Numbered from the stretch's first letter, positions 5,333 to 11,794 are shown. The stretch: DNA of 11,794 bases from Nitriliruptorales bacterium (GCA_007126835.1 SLAO01000066.1:1-11794); one strand, 5' to 3'. The notes: generated by a model not told the origin, from the sequence alone. Numbers and translations: made by a program.

Positions 5333-6438
5333 GCGAGCGTTCTGCTGCCGGTGGCGAGGTCATCCCGCTTGACCTGACCCGACGCCGACCGCGCCGCGCT
5401 CCGGGATCTTCCAGATCGGCTCCGGCGGGCGGCGCCGCGACAGGCCGGCCGCGCTGCGGGGCGGTAACCGCCGACGGGCGCGCCTGCCGCAACTATTCGG
5501 GCCCGTCAGGGCGCTGCGCCGTCCACGCGGCAGCAACGTCAGCGGGTGACCAGCAGCGACGCATCGCAGAAGCCGCCCGGCCCGACCTGCCGCCCCTCAA
5601 GGAATGGGAGGACGCGGTCGCCGGCGTGCTGTCGTTCCTCCGGCGGCGGCTGACCGGGGCGTACCCGGTCGACCTGTACGGGTTCGACCGCGAGCTGACC
5701 GAGCAGGTCATCGCGCCGCTGGCGCGTCCGCTGTACCAACGCTACTGGCGCGTGCGCACCGTGGGTGTCGAGCACATCCCCGACGACGGCGGCGTGCTGC
5801 TGGTCGCCAACCACTCCGGCACGTTGCCCTTCGACGCGGTCATGACCAAGCTGGCCGTCTACGACGAGCATCCCCAACGGCGCCACCTGCGCGAGCTGGC
5901 GGCGGATCTCGCGTTGCGCACCCCCGTCATCGGCCCGCTGTCGCGCAAGACGGGCAACGCCTTGGCCCACGACGACGACGCCATCCGGCTGCTGTCAGCC
6001 GGCGAAGCTGTGGGCGTCTGGCCTGAGGGCTACAAGGGACTCGGCAAGCACTACCGGGATCGGTACAAGCTCCAGCGCTTCGGGCGCGGCGGCTTCGTGG
6101 AGGTGGCGCTGCGCACCGGGGCGCCGATCGTGCCCGTGGCGATCGTCGGGGCCGAGGAGATCTACCCGATCGTGGCCAACGTCCGCCCGCTGGCGCGTCT
6201 GCTGGGACTGCCGTACTTCCCGATGACCTGGCAGTTCCCCCTGCTCGGCCCCGCGGGGCTGCTGCCGCTGCCGTCCAAGTGGGTCATCGAGTTCGGCGAG
6301 CCGATCTCCACGGCGTCCTACCCGCCCGACGCAGCCGACGACCCGATGACCGTCCTGGAGCTTTCCGACCGGGTGCGCGACACCATCCAACAGATGCTCT
6401 ACCGCACCCTGCTGGGTCGGCGCTCGGTGTTCTTCTAA
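5329..6438 (+). CDS. PlsC-like lysophospholipid acyltransferase with N-terminal Cys3-His module
   Basis: This 369-residue protein starts at GTG 5329, overlapping the epimerase stop. The acyltransferase domain (about 140-330) shows NHSGTLPFD (161-169; catalytic H162, D169) and WPEGYKGLGK (231-240). These are blocks I and III of the glycerolipid acyltransferase family in its MGAT-like form, which transfers acyl chains to a lipid or glycolipid hydroxyl at the membrane face. Unusually, residues 42-66 carry a compact Cys/His pattern, C43-x9-C53-x9-C63-x2-H66, with CGAVTADGRAC at its start. A basic, low-complexity region (18-40) precedes it. The module looks like a small metal-binding knuckle of the type seen in short phage and actinobacterial proteins. 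Its role here is unknown. Acceptor and donor cannot be told from sequence. Confidence 0.9.
   Translation: MSERSAAGGEVIPLDLTRRRPRRAPGSSRSAPAGGAATGRPRCGAVTADGRACRNYSGPSGRCAVHAAATSAGDQQRRIAEAARPDLPPLKEWEDAVAGVLSFLRRRLTGAYPVDLYGFDRELTEQVIAPLARPLYQRYWRVRTVGVEHIPDDGGVLLVANHSGTLPFDAVMTKLAVYDEHPQRRHLRELAADLALRTPVIGPLSRKTGNALAHDDDAIRLLSAGEAVGVWPEGYKGLGKHYRDRYKLQRFGRGGFVEVALRTGAPIVPVAIVGAEEIYPIVANVRPLARLLGLPYFPMTWQFPLLGPAGLLPLPSKWVIEFGEPISTASYPPDAADDPMTVLELSDRVRDTIQQMLYRTLLGRRSVFF
5455..5526 (+). other. N-terminal Cys-x9-Cys-x9-Cys-x2-His putative zinc-binding module
   Basis: The codons for C43, C53, C63 and H66 of the acyltransferase fall here. The pattern RCGAVTADGRAC...GRCAVH matches a recurring small motif of the form C-x-A-x-T-x2-G-x2-C...G-x-C-x2-H. 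Metal binding is inferred from residue spacing only. Confidence 0.55.
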
Positions 6439-6478
6439 CCTGCGACAGACCACCGAAAAGCGGGCAGAAGGAGTGGGC

Positions 6479-7219
6479 GTGGACCGGGCACTGGTGGTCG
6501 TCCCGACGTTCAACGAGCGGGCCACCATCGAACCGCTGCTGCGGCAGGTGCTCGCCGTCGACGACCGCATCTCGGTGCTCGTCGTCGACGACGGGTCGCC
6601 CGACGGCACCGGAGCGCTCGTCGAGCGGCTCCGCGGTGAGGACGAGCGGCTCTCGATCATCCACCGTTCGGGCAAGCAGGGCCTCGGGTCGGCGTATCGG
6701 CTGGGTCTGCACCACGGCGTCGAGCGGGGCTTCGGCGTCGTCGGCGAGATGGACGCCGACCTGTCTCACGACCCCATGGACGTGCCGCGCCTGCTCGGCG
6801 CGGTCGCGGCGGGAGCGGATCTGGCCATCGGCTCGCGGTACGTCAGCGGCGGCCGGATCGTCGGGTGGCCGCCGCACCGCCTGGCGCTGTCCCGCGGCGG
6901 CAACGCGTACGTGCGGGCGGCGACCGGCTGCCCGGTGCGAGACGCCACCGCGGGATTTCGGATGTACGCCGCCGACCTGGTGTCCGACATCGACGTGCGC
7001 AGCATCGCCTCCGAGGGGTACAGCTTCCAGCTCGAGATGGTGCTGCGCGCGTGGCAGCTCGGCGCGCGGATCGAGGAGGTCCCGGTGACGTTCACCGAGC
7101 GCCGCCACGGGTCCAGCAAGCTGGGCCGCGGTGTCGTCGTCGAGGCGGTGGCCCGCACGGCGCGGTGGGGGTGGGCCGTGCGGCGTGGACGACAGATCCC
7201 GCGACATGTGGCATCCTGA
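6479..7219 (+). CDS. polyprenol monophosphomannose synthase-like glycosyltransferase (GT2)
   Basis: This 246-residue protein belongs to the dolichol-phosphate mannose synthase group of GT2, which transfers mannose from GDP-mannose to polyprenyl phosphate. Motifs are VVVPTFNE (6-13), VVDDGSPDGT (35-44), the metal-binding DxD in MDADLSHDP (91-99; D92, D94) and GSRY. The start is set at GTG 6479 because AGAAGGAG (6466-6473) lies 5 bases upstream; the alternative GTG at 6473 overlaps that site. No membrane domain or acyltransferase fusion is present, unlike the two-domain Ppm1 of M. tuberculosis. The gene lies 40 bases after the acyltransferase and is probably in its operon. The lipid-linked mannose would serve protein mannosylation or envelope glycolipids. 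Glucose specificity is not excluded. Confidence 0.92.
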   Translation: MDRALVVVPTFNERATIEPLLRQVLAVDDRISVLVVDDGSPDGTGALVERLRGEDERLSIIHRSGKQGLGSAYRLGLHHGVERGFGVVGEMDADLSHDPMDVPRLLGAVAAGADLAIGSRYVSGGRIVGWPPHRLALSRGGNAYVRAATGCPVRDATAGFRMYAADLVSDIDVRSIASEGYSFQLEMVLRAWQLGARIEEVPVTFTERRHGSSKLGRGVVVEAVARTARWGWAVRRGRQIPRHVAS

Positions 7220-7364
7220 GTCGCGGACAGTGGAATTGGCTGTCCTCCCGTGGGGGGATCGTCTCGGTCGGGGACGGGGACGCATTCGACAGTTTGCGGG
7301 ATTTCGGCATGGCCGCGCACGCCACCCTTCCGCGTGGGCGCCCGAGACAACACAGGAGCCAAGC
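7220..7364 (+). promoter_or_regulatory. intergenic leader upstream of the DUF4870 gene
   Basis: A short hairpin is possible at 7225-7230 with 7240-7245 (GGACAG/CTGTCC), as a weak end for the glycosyltransferase operon. GTCTCGG at 7261-7267 is complementary to CCGAGAC at 7342-7348, just before the ribosome binding site AGGAG (7354-7358). Another small hairpin (CACGC...GCGTG) lies inside. No clear promoter or known riboswitch class was recognised. Confidence 0.25.
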
Positions 7365-7817
7365 ATGACGGCAACACCGAACGAGCCGGAGCAGCAGCCC
7401 ACCAATCCCGGGGCTGCGGCACCACCACCCGCTGCCGGGACCACCACAGAGGGACTCGACCCGAAGATCGGCGGGCTGCTCGCCTACCTGCTCTTCGCCT
7501 GGATCGGCGGCTTGATCATGCTGCTGACCCAGAAGCATCCCGAGGTGCGCTTCCACGGCGCGCAGTCGGTCCTTGCGTCGATCGCCATGTTCGCCCTCGG
7601 GATCGGTTTGGGAGTCCTCGGCGCGATCTTCGGCATGGTCCCGGGCCTGGGCTTCATCGCGGCGATCGTGTCGTTCCTGCTGTCGTTCGCCTTCAGCATC
7701 GGCGGGTTCGTGCTGTGGGTCTTCTTGTGCATCAAGGGCTACAACCTGGAGCACTTCAAGCTGCCGGTGGTCGGCGACATCGCCGAGAACTGGGCCGGCT
7801 ACAACGCCCAGCCGTGA
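7365..7817 (+). CDS. DUF4870-type membrane protein
   Basis: This 150-residue protein starts at the ATG at 7365, with AGGAG 6 bases upstream. Residues 1-33 are a Pro/Ala/Thr-rich, probably disordered N-terminus. Three hydrophobic segments follow (about 36-54, 66-92 and 94-124). The conserved link HPEVRFHGAQS (58-68) between the first two is typical of DUF4870 proteins (vRFHa-Q pattern). A short C-terminal tail ends ENWAGYNAQP. Length and helix pattern agree with the family, whose function is unknown. It is followed by a hairpin terminator shared with the convergent small gene. Confidence 0.85.
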   Translation: MTATPNEPEQQPTNPGAAAPPPAAGTTTEGLDPKIGGLLAYLLFAWIGGLIMLLTQKHPEVRFHGAQSVLASIAMFALGIGLGVLGAIFGMVPGLGFIAAIVSFLLSFAFSIGGFVLWVFLCIKGYNLEHFKLPVVGDIAENWAGYNAQP

Positions 7818-7820
7818 CCG

Positions 7821-7842
7821 ACGGGGCGCCGCGGGGCCCCGT
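7821..7842. terminator. bidirectional terminator hairpin between convergent genes
   Basis: ACGGGGC (7821-7827) pairs perfectly with GCCCCGT (7836-7842) around an 8-base loop. It lies between the DUF4870 stop (7817) and the stop of the minus-strand small membrane protein (7843). The position between two convergent stops favours a terminator used from both sides. There is no T-run. Confidence 0.55.
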
Positions 7843-7935
7843 TCACGACGCCTGAGCCGCCAACAGCTGCACGATCATCGCGCCGATGATCACCACCAGC
7901 AGGGCGATCAGGGTGAACGCGGTCCCGCGCCGCAT
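7843..7935 (-). CDS. 30-residue single-span membrane protein, prepilin-like core
   Basis: This is a very short ORF with an ATG at 7933-7935, a strong GAGGGAG ribosome binding site 7 bases upstream, and a TGA stop just after a terminator hairpin. The product starts MRRGTAFT and has one hydrophobic helix from about 7 to 27, then ends AAQAS. The stretch FTLIALLVVIIGAM resembles the FTLIELLVVIAIIG core of type IV prepilins. However, the Gly before Phe is Ala here and Glu5 is Ala, so processing by prepilin peptidase is unlikely. It is divergent from the oxidoreductase gene. Short coding calls are easily wrong; support comes from the ribosome binding site, the membrane-helix composition and the placement between regulatory signals. 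Confidence 0.55.
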   Translation of the reverse strand: MRRGTAFTLIALLVVIIGAMIVQLLAAQAS

Positions 7936-8006
7936 GACGAGCTCCCTCTTCGTTGCGTGTGTCGGGTGAGCACCGGCCGGCCGCGAGCGGGCCGGGAGCC
8001 GAACCG

Positions 8007-8012
8007 TACACT
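8007..8012 (+). promoter_or_regulatory. candidate -10 element (TACACT) for the F420-type oxidoreductase
   Basis: TACACT matches the TANNNT pattern and lies about 30 bases before the ATG, leaving room for a short leader with GGAAGG (8030-8035). No clear -35 was found, so this is weak. Confidence 0.3.
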
Positions 8013-8041
8013 CTGCGCCTCTGACGACGGGAAGGCGGGAC

Positions 8042-9004
8042 ATGCGGCTCAACGTCATGCTCGAGCCACAAGAGGGCCTGTCCTATCAGGACATCCTCGC
8101 CGTGGCGCAACGCGCCGAATCCTTGGGGTTCGAGGGGCTGTACCGGTCTGACCACTACACCTCGGTCGGTGGGCACGCCGCGATGGGCTCCACCGACGCG
8201 TGGGCGACGCTGGCCGGCCTGGCTCGCGAGACCGGGCGATTGCGCCTCGGGACGATGGTGTCGCCGGTGACGTTCCGGCCGGTCGGCAACCTGGCGAAGG
8301 TGGCGGCGACCACCGCGGAGATGGCCGGGTCGGTGGACGGTCGCGCTCGCGTCGACATCGGGGTGGGGACCGGGTGGCTCGAGGAGGAGCACCGCCAGCT
8401 CGGGTTTCCCTTCGAGGACCTCGACACGCGCTTTCGCCGGCTGGAGGAGCAGCTGCAGGTGCTGCAGCGCCTCTTCGACCGTGACGCGGCGCCATTCGAC
8501 TTCGACGGCGAGTTCGAATCCCTCCGCGGTGCGCAGATCGTCCCCGTCCCCGAGCCACGGCCGGACCTGATCATCGGCGGCACGGGACTGGTGCGGACCC
8601 CGCGCCTGGCGGCGACGTTCGCCGATGAGCTCAACACCGGCTTTCAAGGACCCGAGGGGGCGGCGCAGCGCCGGCGCGCCCTGGACCGGGCCTGCGAGCG
8701 CGCCGGGCGAGACCCTGCCACGGTGACGTTCTCGCTGATGACCGGGTGTCTGATCGGCGCCGATGAGCGGGAGTTCGTCCGACGGGCCGAGCGCCTCAAG
8801 GCCCGCAGCGGCGACGGTCGTCCCTTCGGCGAGTGGCTGGGGGACCTCGAAGGTGCGTGGGTGCTGGGCACGCCGGACCAGGCAGCGCAGCGCCTCGGCG
8901 AGCTGGCCGAGGCCGGCGTGGAGCGGATCATGCTCCAGCACCAGCTACCCGACGACCTCGACATGCTCGACGTCGTCGTCGAGGACGTCGCCCCGCGCCT
9001 GTGA
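8042..9004 (+). CDS. LLM-class F420-dependent oxidoreductase (luciferase-like)
   Basis: This 320-residue protein has a luciferase-like TIM barrel. Visible family features are GLYRSDHY (32-39), LGTMVSPVTFRPVGNLAK (69-86), the strand and loop DIGVGTGWLEEEH (105-117), and GFPFEDLDTRFRRLEEQL (121-138). IIGGTG lies in the middle of the barrel. These match bacterial luciferase-like oxidoreductases that use reduced coenzyme F420 (or FMN), close to the mycobacterial Rv1855c-type group. The start ATG at 8042 has GGAAGG about 6 bases upstream. The gene stands alone, with a divergent small gene on the left and a terminator hairpin on the right. Use of F420 rather than FMN is inferred from the family; the substrate is unknown. 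Confidence 0.9.
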   Translation: MRLNVMLEPQEGLSYQDILAVAQRAESLGFEGLYRSDHYTSVGGHAAMGSTDAWATLAGLARETGRLRLGTMVSPVTFRPVGNLAKVAATTAEMAGSVDGRARVDIGVGTGWLEEEHRQLGFPFEDLDTRFRRLEEQLQVLQRLFDRDAAPFDFDGEFESLRGAQIVPVPEPRPDLIIGGTGLVRTPRLAATFADELNTGFQGPEGAAQRRRALDRACERAGRDPATVTFSLMTGCLIGADEREFVRRAERLKARSGDGRPFGEWLGDLEGAWVLGTPDQAAQRLGELAEAGVERIMLQHQLPDDLDMLDVVVEDVAPRL

Positions 9005-9005
9005 C

Positions 9006-9022
9006 GCCGGGGCAGCCCCGGC
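9006..9022. terminator. terminator hairpin between convergent genes
   Basis: GCCGGGG (9006-9012) pairs perfectly with CCCCGGC (9016-9022) around a CAG loop, starting 2 bases after the oxidoreductase stop. It faces the convergent PfpI-like gene, so it may serve both. There is no T-run. Confidence 0.55.
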
Positions 9023-9035
9023 GGCGCCCCGGCAG

Positions 9036-9074
9036 GCGCTACTGCAAGGCGCTACCGCAACGCGCTACTGCAAC
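9036..9074. repeat. three tandem 13-base units spanning a stop codon
   Basis: GCGCTACTGCAAG (9036-9048), GCGCTACCGCAAC (9049-9061) and GCGCTACTGCAAC (9062-9074) are consecutive and differ by one or two bases. The third unit holds the TAG stop and the last codons (Leu-Gln) of the minus-strand PfpI-like gene, so the duplication runs from the gene end into the intergenic region. Every unit contains a TAG on the minus strand. Confidence 0.85.
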
Positions 9075-9583
9075 GCGTTGATCAGCGCCTTCATCCACGG
9101 GCCCAGGTCGGCGGGCGTGCGCGCGGAGATCATGTTGCCGTCGACCACGCACTCCTCGTCGACCCAGTCCACGCCGGCGTTGACCATGTCGTCCTTGATC
9201 GTCGCGACGCTGGTCGCACGACGACCGTCGATGATCTTGGCCGAGATCGGCACCCAGCCGGCATGGCAGATGAAGGCCACCGGCTTGCCTGCCGAGTCGA
9301 AGGCGCGGAGCAGGTCGAGAGCGTCGTCGTCCTTGCGCAGCGCGTCGGGCGCGAAGCCGCCAGGCACCACGACGGCGTCGAAGTCCGGTTCCTTGACGTC
9401 CGCCAGCGCCGCGGACACCGGCATGGGCCCGTAGCCGCGCTTGCCTGACACCGCCTTGCCGCCGGGGCTGGCGACGGTGACGTCGACGCCCTCCTCCCGC
9501 AGTCGGTGGACGGGGTAAAGCAGCTCGGACTCCTCGAACAGGTCCGCGGCGAAGACGAGCACGGACTTTCCGGTGAGGCTCAT
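9065..9583 (-). CDS. DJ-1/PfpI family protein
   Basis: This 172-residue protein matches the PfpI protease/glyoxalase/deglycase-like family. The N-terminal strand VLVFAADLFEESELLYP carries the family Glu after Phe (E17). The nucleophile elbow AFICHAGW has C106-H107. VVVPGGFAPD (71-80) is the usual PGG segment. I chose the ATG at 9581-9583 (MSLTGKSV) because GGAGGG lies about 8 bases upstream; the frame is open to 9799 but that extension is not family-like. Members degrade methylglyoxal, act as chaperones or deglycases, or are described as peptidases; which applies here is not decidable. It lies 67 bases after the TIM-barrel gene on the same strand, possibly cotranscribed. Its stop codon sits in a tandem repeat. 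Confidence 0.92.
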   Translation of the reverse strand: MSLTGKSVLVFAADLFEESELLYPVHRLREEGVDVTVASPGGKAVSGKRGYGPMPVSAALADVKEPDFDAVVVPGGFAPDALRKDDDALDLLRAFDSAGKPVAFICHAGWVPISAKIIDGRRATSVATIKDDMVNAGVDWVDEECVVDGNMISARTPADLGPWMKALINALQ

Positions 9584-9650
9584 GACTGATCCCTCCTGCT
9601 GCGTGTGTCTCATGTGTGTGTTCGCGGCCGGGCACAAGCCCTGCGCAGGC

Positions 9651-10457
9651 TCAGGTGGCAGGCTCCACGTGGCCGGCCAGGAGTCGCTCGGCTTTGCAGC
9701 GCTCACCGGCGAGGAAGGCCACGAGGCGCTCCCTGGTGTCGAGGTGTGCCCGGCAATCGAGCTCGAGGGTGACCGTACCCGTGTAGCCCGTGGCTCCAAC
9801 GTGGCCCAAAAACGCCTCCAGCGGCAGGACGCCCTCGCCGATGGGCGCGTGATTGTCCTTGCCGGTGCCCAGGTTGTCCGACACGTGGAGGTGCACGACC
9901 CGGTCGCCGAGGATGTCCCAGGCCTCGAACAAGTCGACGCCGGCGACCGCGAAGTGGCTGGTGTCGAAGACCACGTGGCGAAAGGCCGTGAGCTCTTCGG
10001 GCATGACCGCGGAGTAGTAGTTGCGGCCGCGCACCGGGTAGAGGTTCTCCATCGCGAACCGCGGGCCGATCTCGTCGGCGACGTCGTCGGCCTCGGGCAG
10101 CCAGCTCAGCGCCTTACGCTCCCAGCGAAACGGCGCGTGCGCCACCATCGTCGTGGCGCCGAGCTCGGCGGCGATCTCGAGCGACTTTCGGGTCTTGCCC
10201 GCGTAGCTCGTCCCGAGCACGTTGCGCAGCAGCAGCATGTAGGGCCCGTGCACCGCGGGGACGTCCAGCCCGGCGGCGTCGGCCAGGCGCGCCACCCTCG
10301 CGGGGTCCCGGGTCTCGGGCTCCTGGGAGATCAGCAGCTCGAATCCGCCGAAGCCCGCGTCGGCAAACGCGCTGATCACCCAGTCCAGCGGTGACAGCAG
10401 CAGCGAGGCCGTGGTGGCGAGCACTCGTGGCCGTGCGGGGGTCGATGCGACGTCCAT
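9651..10457 (-). CDS. sugar phosphate isomerase/epimerase-like TIM-barrel protein
   Basis: This 268-residue protein is of the xylose-isomerase-like TIM-barrel (AP endonuclease 2) superfamily. Likely metal and active-site residues lie in VHGPY (H70), VAHAPF (H107), FAMEN (E137), FDTSHF (D165, H168), HLHVSDN (H189, H191), HAPIGEG (H203) and LELD (E232). The order and spacing are those of divalent-metal isomerases and epimerases. The ATG at 10455-10457 has no Shine-Dalgarno, but TACGGT, a TANNNT -10, ends 7 bases upstream of it. The mRNA may therefore be leaderless. The transpeptidase gene ends 52 bases upstream on the same strand. The substrate cannot be predicted, and an endonuclease role is less likely than isomerase given the neighbours. 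Confidence 0.87.
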   Translation of the reverse strand: MDVASTPARPRVLATTASLLLSPLDWVISAFADAGFGGFELLISQEPETRDPARVARLADAAGLDVPAVHGPYMLLLRNVLGTSYAGKTRKSLEIAAELGATTMVAHAPFRWERKALSWLPEADDVADEIGPRFAMENLYPVRGRNYYSAVMPEELTAFRHVVFDTSHFAVAGVDLFEAWDILGDRVVHLHVSDNLGTGKDNHAPIGEGVLPLEAFLGHVGATGYTGTVTLELDCRAHLDTRERLVAFLAGERCKAERLLAGHVEPAT

Positions 10458-10469
10458 ACGTCAACCGTA
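10457..10469 (-). promoter_or_regulatory. candidate -10 element for a leaderless isomerase transcript
   Basis: On the minus strand TACGGT (10464-10469) is followed by six bases and then the ATG at 10457, so a transcript could start on the A of the start codon. There is no purine-rich ribosome binding site nearby. The promoter would lie in the 52-base gap after the transpeptidase stop. Confidence 0.4.
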
Positions 10470-10509
10470 CCGAGGTGAGGGCGGCCAGGCGCCGGTGGAG
10501 CCAGGCCGG

Positions 10510-11794
10510 CTAGCCGTGCACCGAGACGACCGGTGTCCCGCTCGGGATGCGGTCGTAGAGGTCGATGACGTCGTCGTTGGTCAACCGCACGCAGCCGTTG
10601 GACGAGGCCTCGCCGATCGAGCTGGTGTGAGACGTGCCGTGGAAGCGGATCAGGGTGTCGGCCCCGCCCTGGTTCCAGTTCATCGCCCGGACGCCGAGGG
10701 GGTTGTCGGGCCCCGGCTCGACGACCTCGGGCATGTCGGAACCCCAGCGGTCGGTCGCCGGGTTGTGCCACGTCGGCATGTGCCGCTTCTGGCCGATCGT
10801 GAAGCGCCCGGTCGGTGTGGGCTGCTCGGACGTGCCGATCGCGACCGGCCAGTCGTCGGCGATCTCGCCGTCGCGGTAGTGGTACAAGCGGCGCTCGTCG
10901 AGTCGCACCAGCAAGACGTCGCGGAAGTCGGCGCGGGTGCGCGCCGGCGCGACGGCGGACGTGGGAAGCTCGACGGTGTCCTGCCCACCGTGCAGGGCGT
11001 CGACGGTGGCGTCCCGGGCGGTGTCGCGGTCGAGCGCGAGGCCCTCGGCGCTGCCCGTCAGCTGCACCCAGCCGGTGGAGTAGTCGATGTCGGCGTTGAC
11101 CGGCTCGACGGCGACGGCCTCGGCGATCGCGCCCAGCTCGGCGTCCACCGCGTCGGCGTCGATGTCCAGCGACACAAGGCCGAGCTCCTCGGCGACCGCG
11201 TCGGGGTCCTCGTCGTACAAGGCCACCGCGGTCGACACGGACTCCTCGATGCGCGGTCGTGCCCCGACGTCGCGCGGGGTCAGCTCCCACGTCGCGTCGT
11301 CGTGAACCAGGGTCACCGCACGATCAAGGGTCTGCTTTGCGGCCGCGTCGAGCGCGCCGGTCACGGCTTCTACCTCGTCGCGCACGATCGAGGCGGGTGT
11401 CTCGTCGACCGGCAGCTCGACGACGGGGCTGCCCTCGGTGATGGCCTGCGCGATGGCTTGCTCGGCGGCGGGCCGGTCGAGGCTGCGCCCGGTCTGGTCG
11501 GGGACGACCTCCACGGACCCGCCCGCCCAGCGAGCCGACGCGGCCACGGGTTCGCCGTCGATGTCGGCGGCGTACCCGGCCACCTCGGTGGCGACGCGGT
11601 CGGTGTCGGGCTCTAGCCCCGTGGCGACGTCGATCCGCCCCTCGCTGTCGAGCCACCGCATGGCGACCAAGTCCGACCAGCCCGTCGTCGTGCTCGCGTC
11701 GACCGCCTCAGCCACGGCAGCCGCGGCGTCGGCCCGCGCACCGAGCTGGCGCGGGCTGGTCACCCAGCGCGCTTCGGGCGCCTCGATGGTCAGG
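10510..11794 (-). CDS. L,D-transpeptidase (YkuD) with peptidoglycan-binding repeats, 5' end outside window
   Basis: The frame is open to the right edge, and codons before the GTG at 11763 (LTIEAPEARW) fit the protein, so the start lies beyond 11794. At least 427 residues are visible. Two repeats of about 140 residues, each containing a DxTGRSLD- or GLALD-like turn and ending in VELPV or VELPTS, match PG_binding_4 domains found before YkuD domains. The C-terminal YkuD domain (about 10510-10890) has RFHGTSHTSSIG and the catalytic SNGCVRL (cysteine codon at 10591-10593). These enzymes make 3-3 cross-links in peptidoglycan outside the membrane, or attach proteins. A signal peptide or anchor is expected in the unseen N-terminus. 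A closely spaced isomerase-like gene follows. Confidence 0.93.
   Translation of the reverse strand, partial: LTIEAPEARWVTSPRQLGARADAAAAVAEAVDASTTTGWSDLVAMRWLDSEGRIDVATGLEPDTDRVATEVAGYAADIDGEPVAASARWAGGSVEVVPDQTGRSLDRPAAEQAIAQAITEGSPVVELPVDETPASIVRDEVEAVTGALDAAAKQTLDRAVTLVHDDATWELTPRDVGARPRIEESVSTAVALYDEDPDAVAEELGLVSLDIDADAVDAELGAIAEAVAVEPVNADIDYSTGWVQLTGSAEGLALDRDTARDATVDALHGGQDTVELPTSAVAPARTRADFRDVLLVRLDERRLYHYRDGEIADDWPVAIGTSEQPTPTGRFTIGQKRHMPTWHNPATDRWGSDMPEVVEPGPDNPLGVRAMNWNQGGADTLIRFHGTSHTSSIGEASSNGCVRLTNDDVIDLYDRIPSGTPVVSVHG

Noticed and set aside
6284..7447. 387-codon minus-strand open frame opposite the mannosyltransferase
   Set aside because: It overlaps three well-supported plus-strand genes or leaders and shows only a low-complexity Arg/Ala/Pro product.
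9584..9799. N-terminal extension of the PfpI-like protein from an upstream start at 9799
   Set aside because: The extension is low-complexity, overlaps the isomerase 3' end, and a strong ribosome binding site precedes the ATG at 9583.
10411..11616. 401-codon plus-strand open frame opposite the L,D-transpeptidase
   Set aside because: The minus-strand frame has an intact YkuD catalytic motif and binding repeats. The plus-strand product has no recognisable motif.

Overview
The window is GC-rich throughout, gene-dense, and biased to GTG/TTG starts and GC-ending codons. Its gene content (zinc-binding anti-sigma factor, class F sortase, F420-type luciferase-like oxidoreductase, stand-alone polyprenol-phosphate mannosyltransferase, YkuD L,D-transpeptidase with peptidoglycan-binding repeats) points to a high-GC actinobacterium. 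The exact lineage cannot be fixed from the sequence; a deep-branching actinobacterial class is plausible. No tRNA, rRNA, CRISPR array, transposase or phage gene was seen. The window looks like ordinary chromosome rather than a mobile island.

Layout. (1) Positions 1-2682, minus strand: a compact four-gene operon read right to left. It encodes a secreted, C-terminally anchored DUF4397 protein, a class F sortase, an ECF sigma factor and a short zinc-binding anti-sigma factor. A strong hairpin sits just before the sortase ribosome binding site. Beyond the operon, at the left edge, is a 43-base direct repeat. (2) 2683-3323: an intergenic stretch with a 20/24-base tandem array, a minus-strand DUF2905 membrane protein, and a perfect 21-base tandem duplication between divergent genes. 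(3) 3324-7219, plus strand: a DUF62-type SAM hydrolase with a likely leaderless promoter, then a probable operon of a nucleoside-diphosphate-sugar epimerase-like protein, a PlsC-like acyltransferase (overlapping by GTGA) and a dolichol-phosphate-mannose-synthase-like glycosyltransferase. (4) 7220-9004: a DUF4870 membrane protein (+), a 30-residue single-span membrane protein (-) whose hydrophobic core resembles a type IV prepilin, and an F420-type oxidoreductase (+). (5) 9005-11794, minus strand: a PfpI/DJ-1 family protein, a TIM-barrel sugar-phosphate isomerase/epimerase-like protein, and an L,D-transpeptidase whose 5' end lies outside the window.

How it fits together. Much of the window concerns the cell envelope: a surface protein and its putative sortase under a dedicated sigma/anti-sigma pair, a lipid acyltransferase with a sugar-nucleotide-like enzyme and a polyprenol mannosyltransferase, and a peptidoglycan cross-linking enzyme. 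The most interesting unit is the DUF4397-sortase-sigma-anti-sigma operon. It carries a candidate non-canonical sorting motif (VPAGSGG) and a sortase in which the usual catalytic arginine is not evident. A second theme is short tandem duplication: four independent sets lie in or at the edges of intergenic regions, and two of them begin inside the last codons of a gene.
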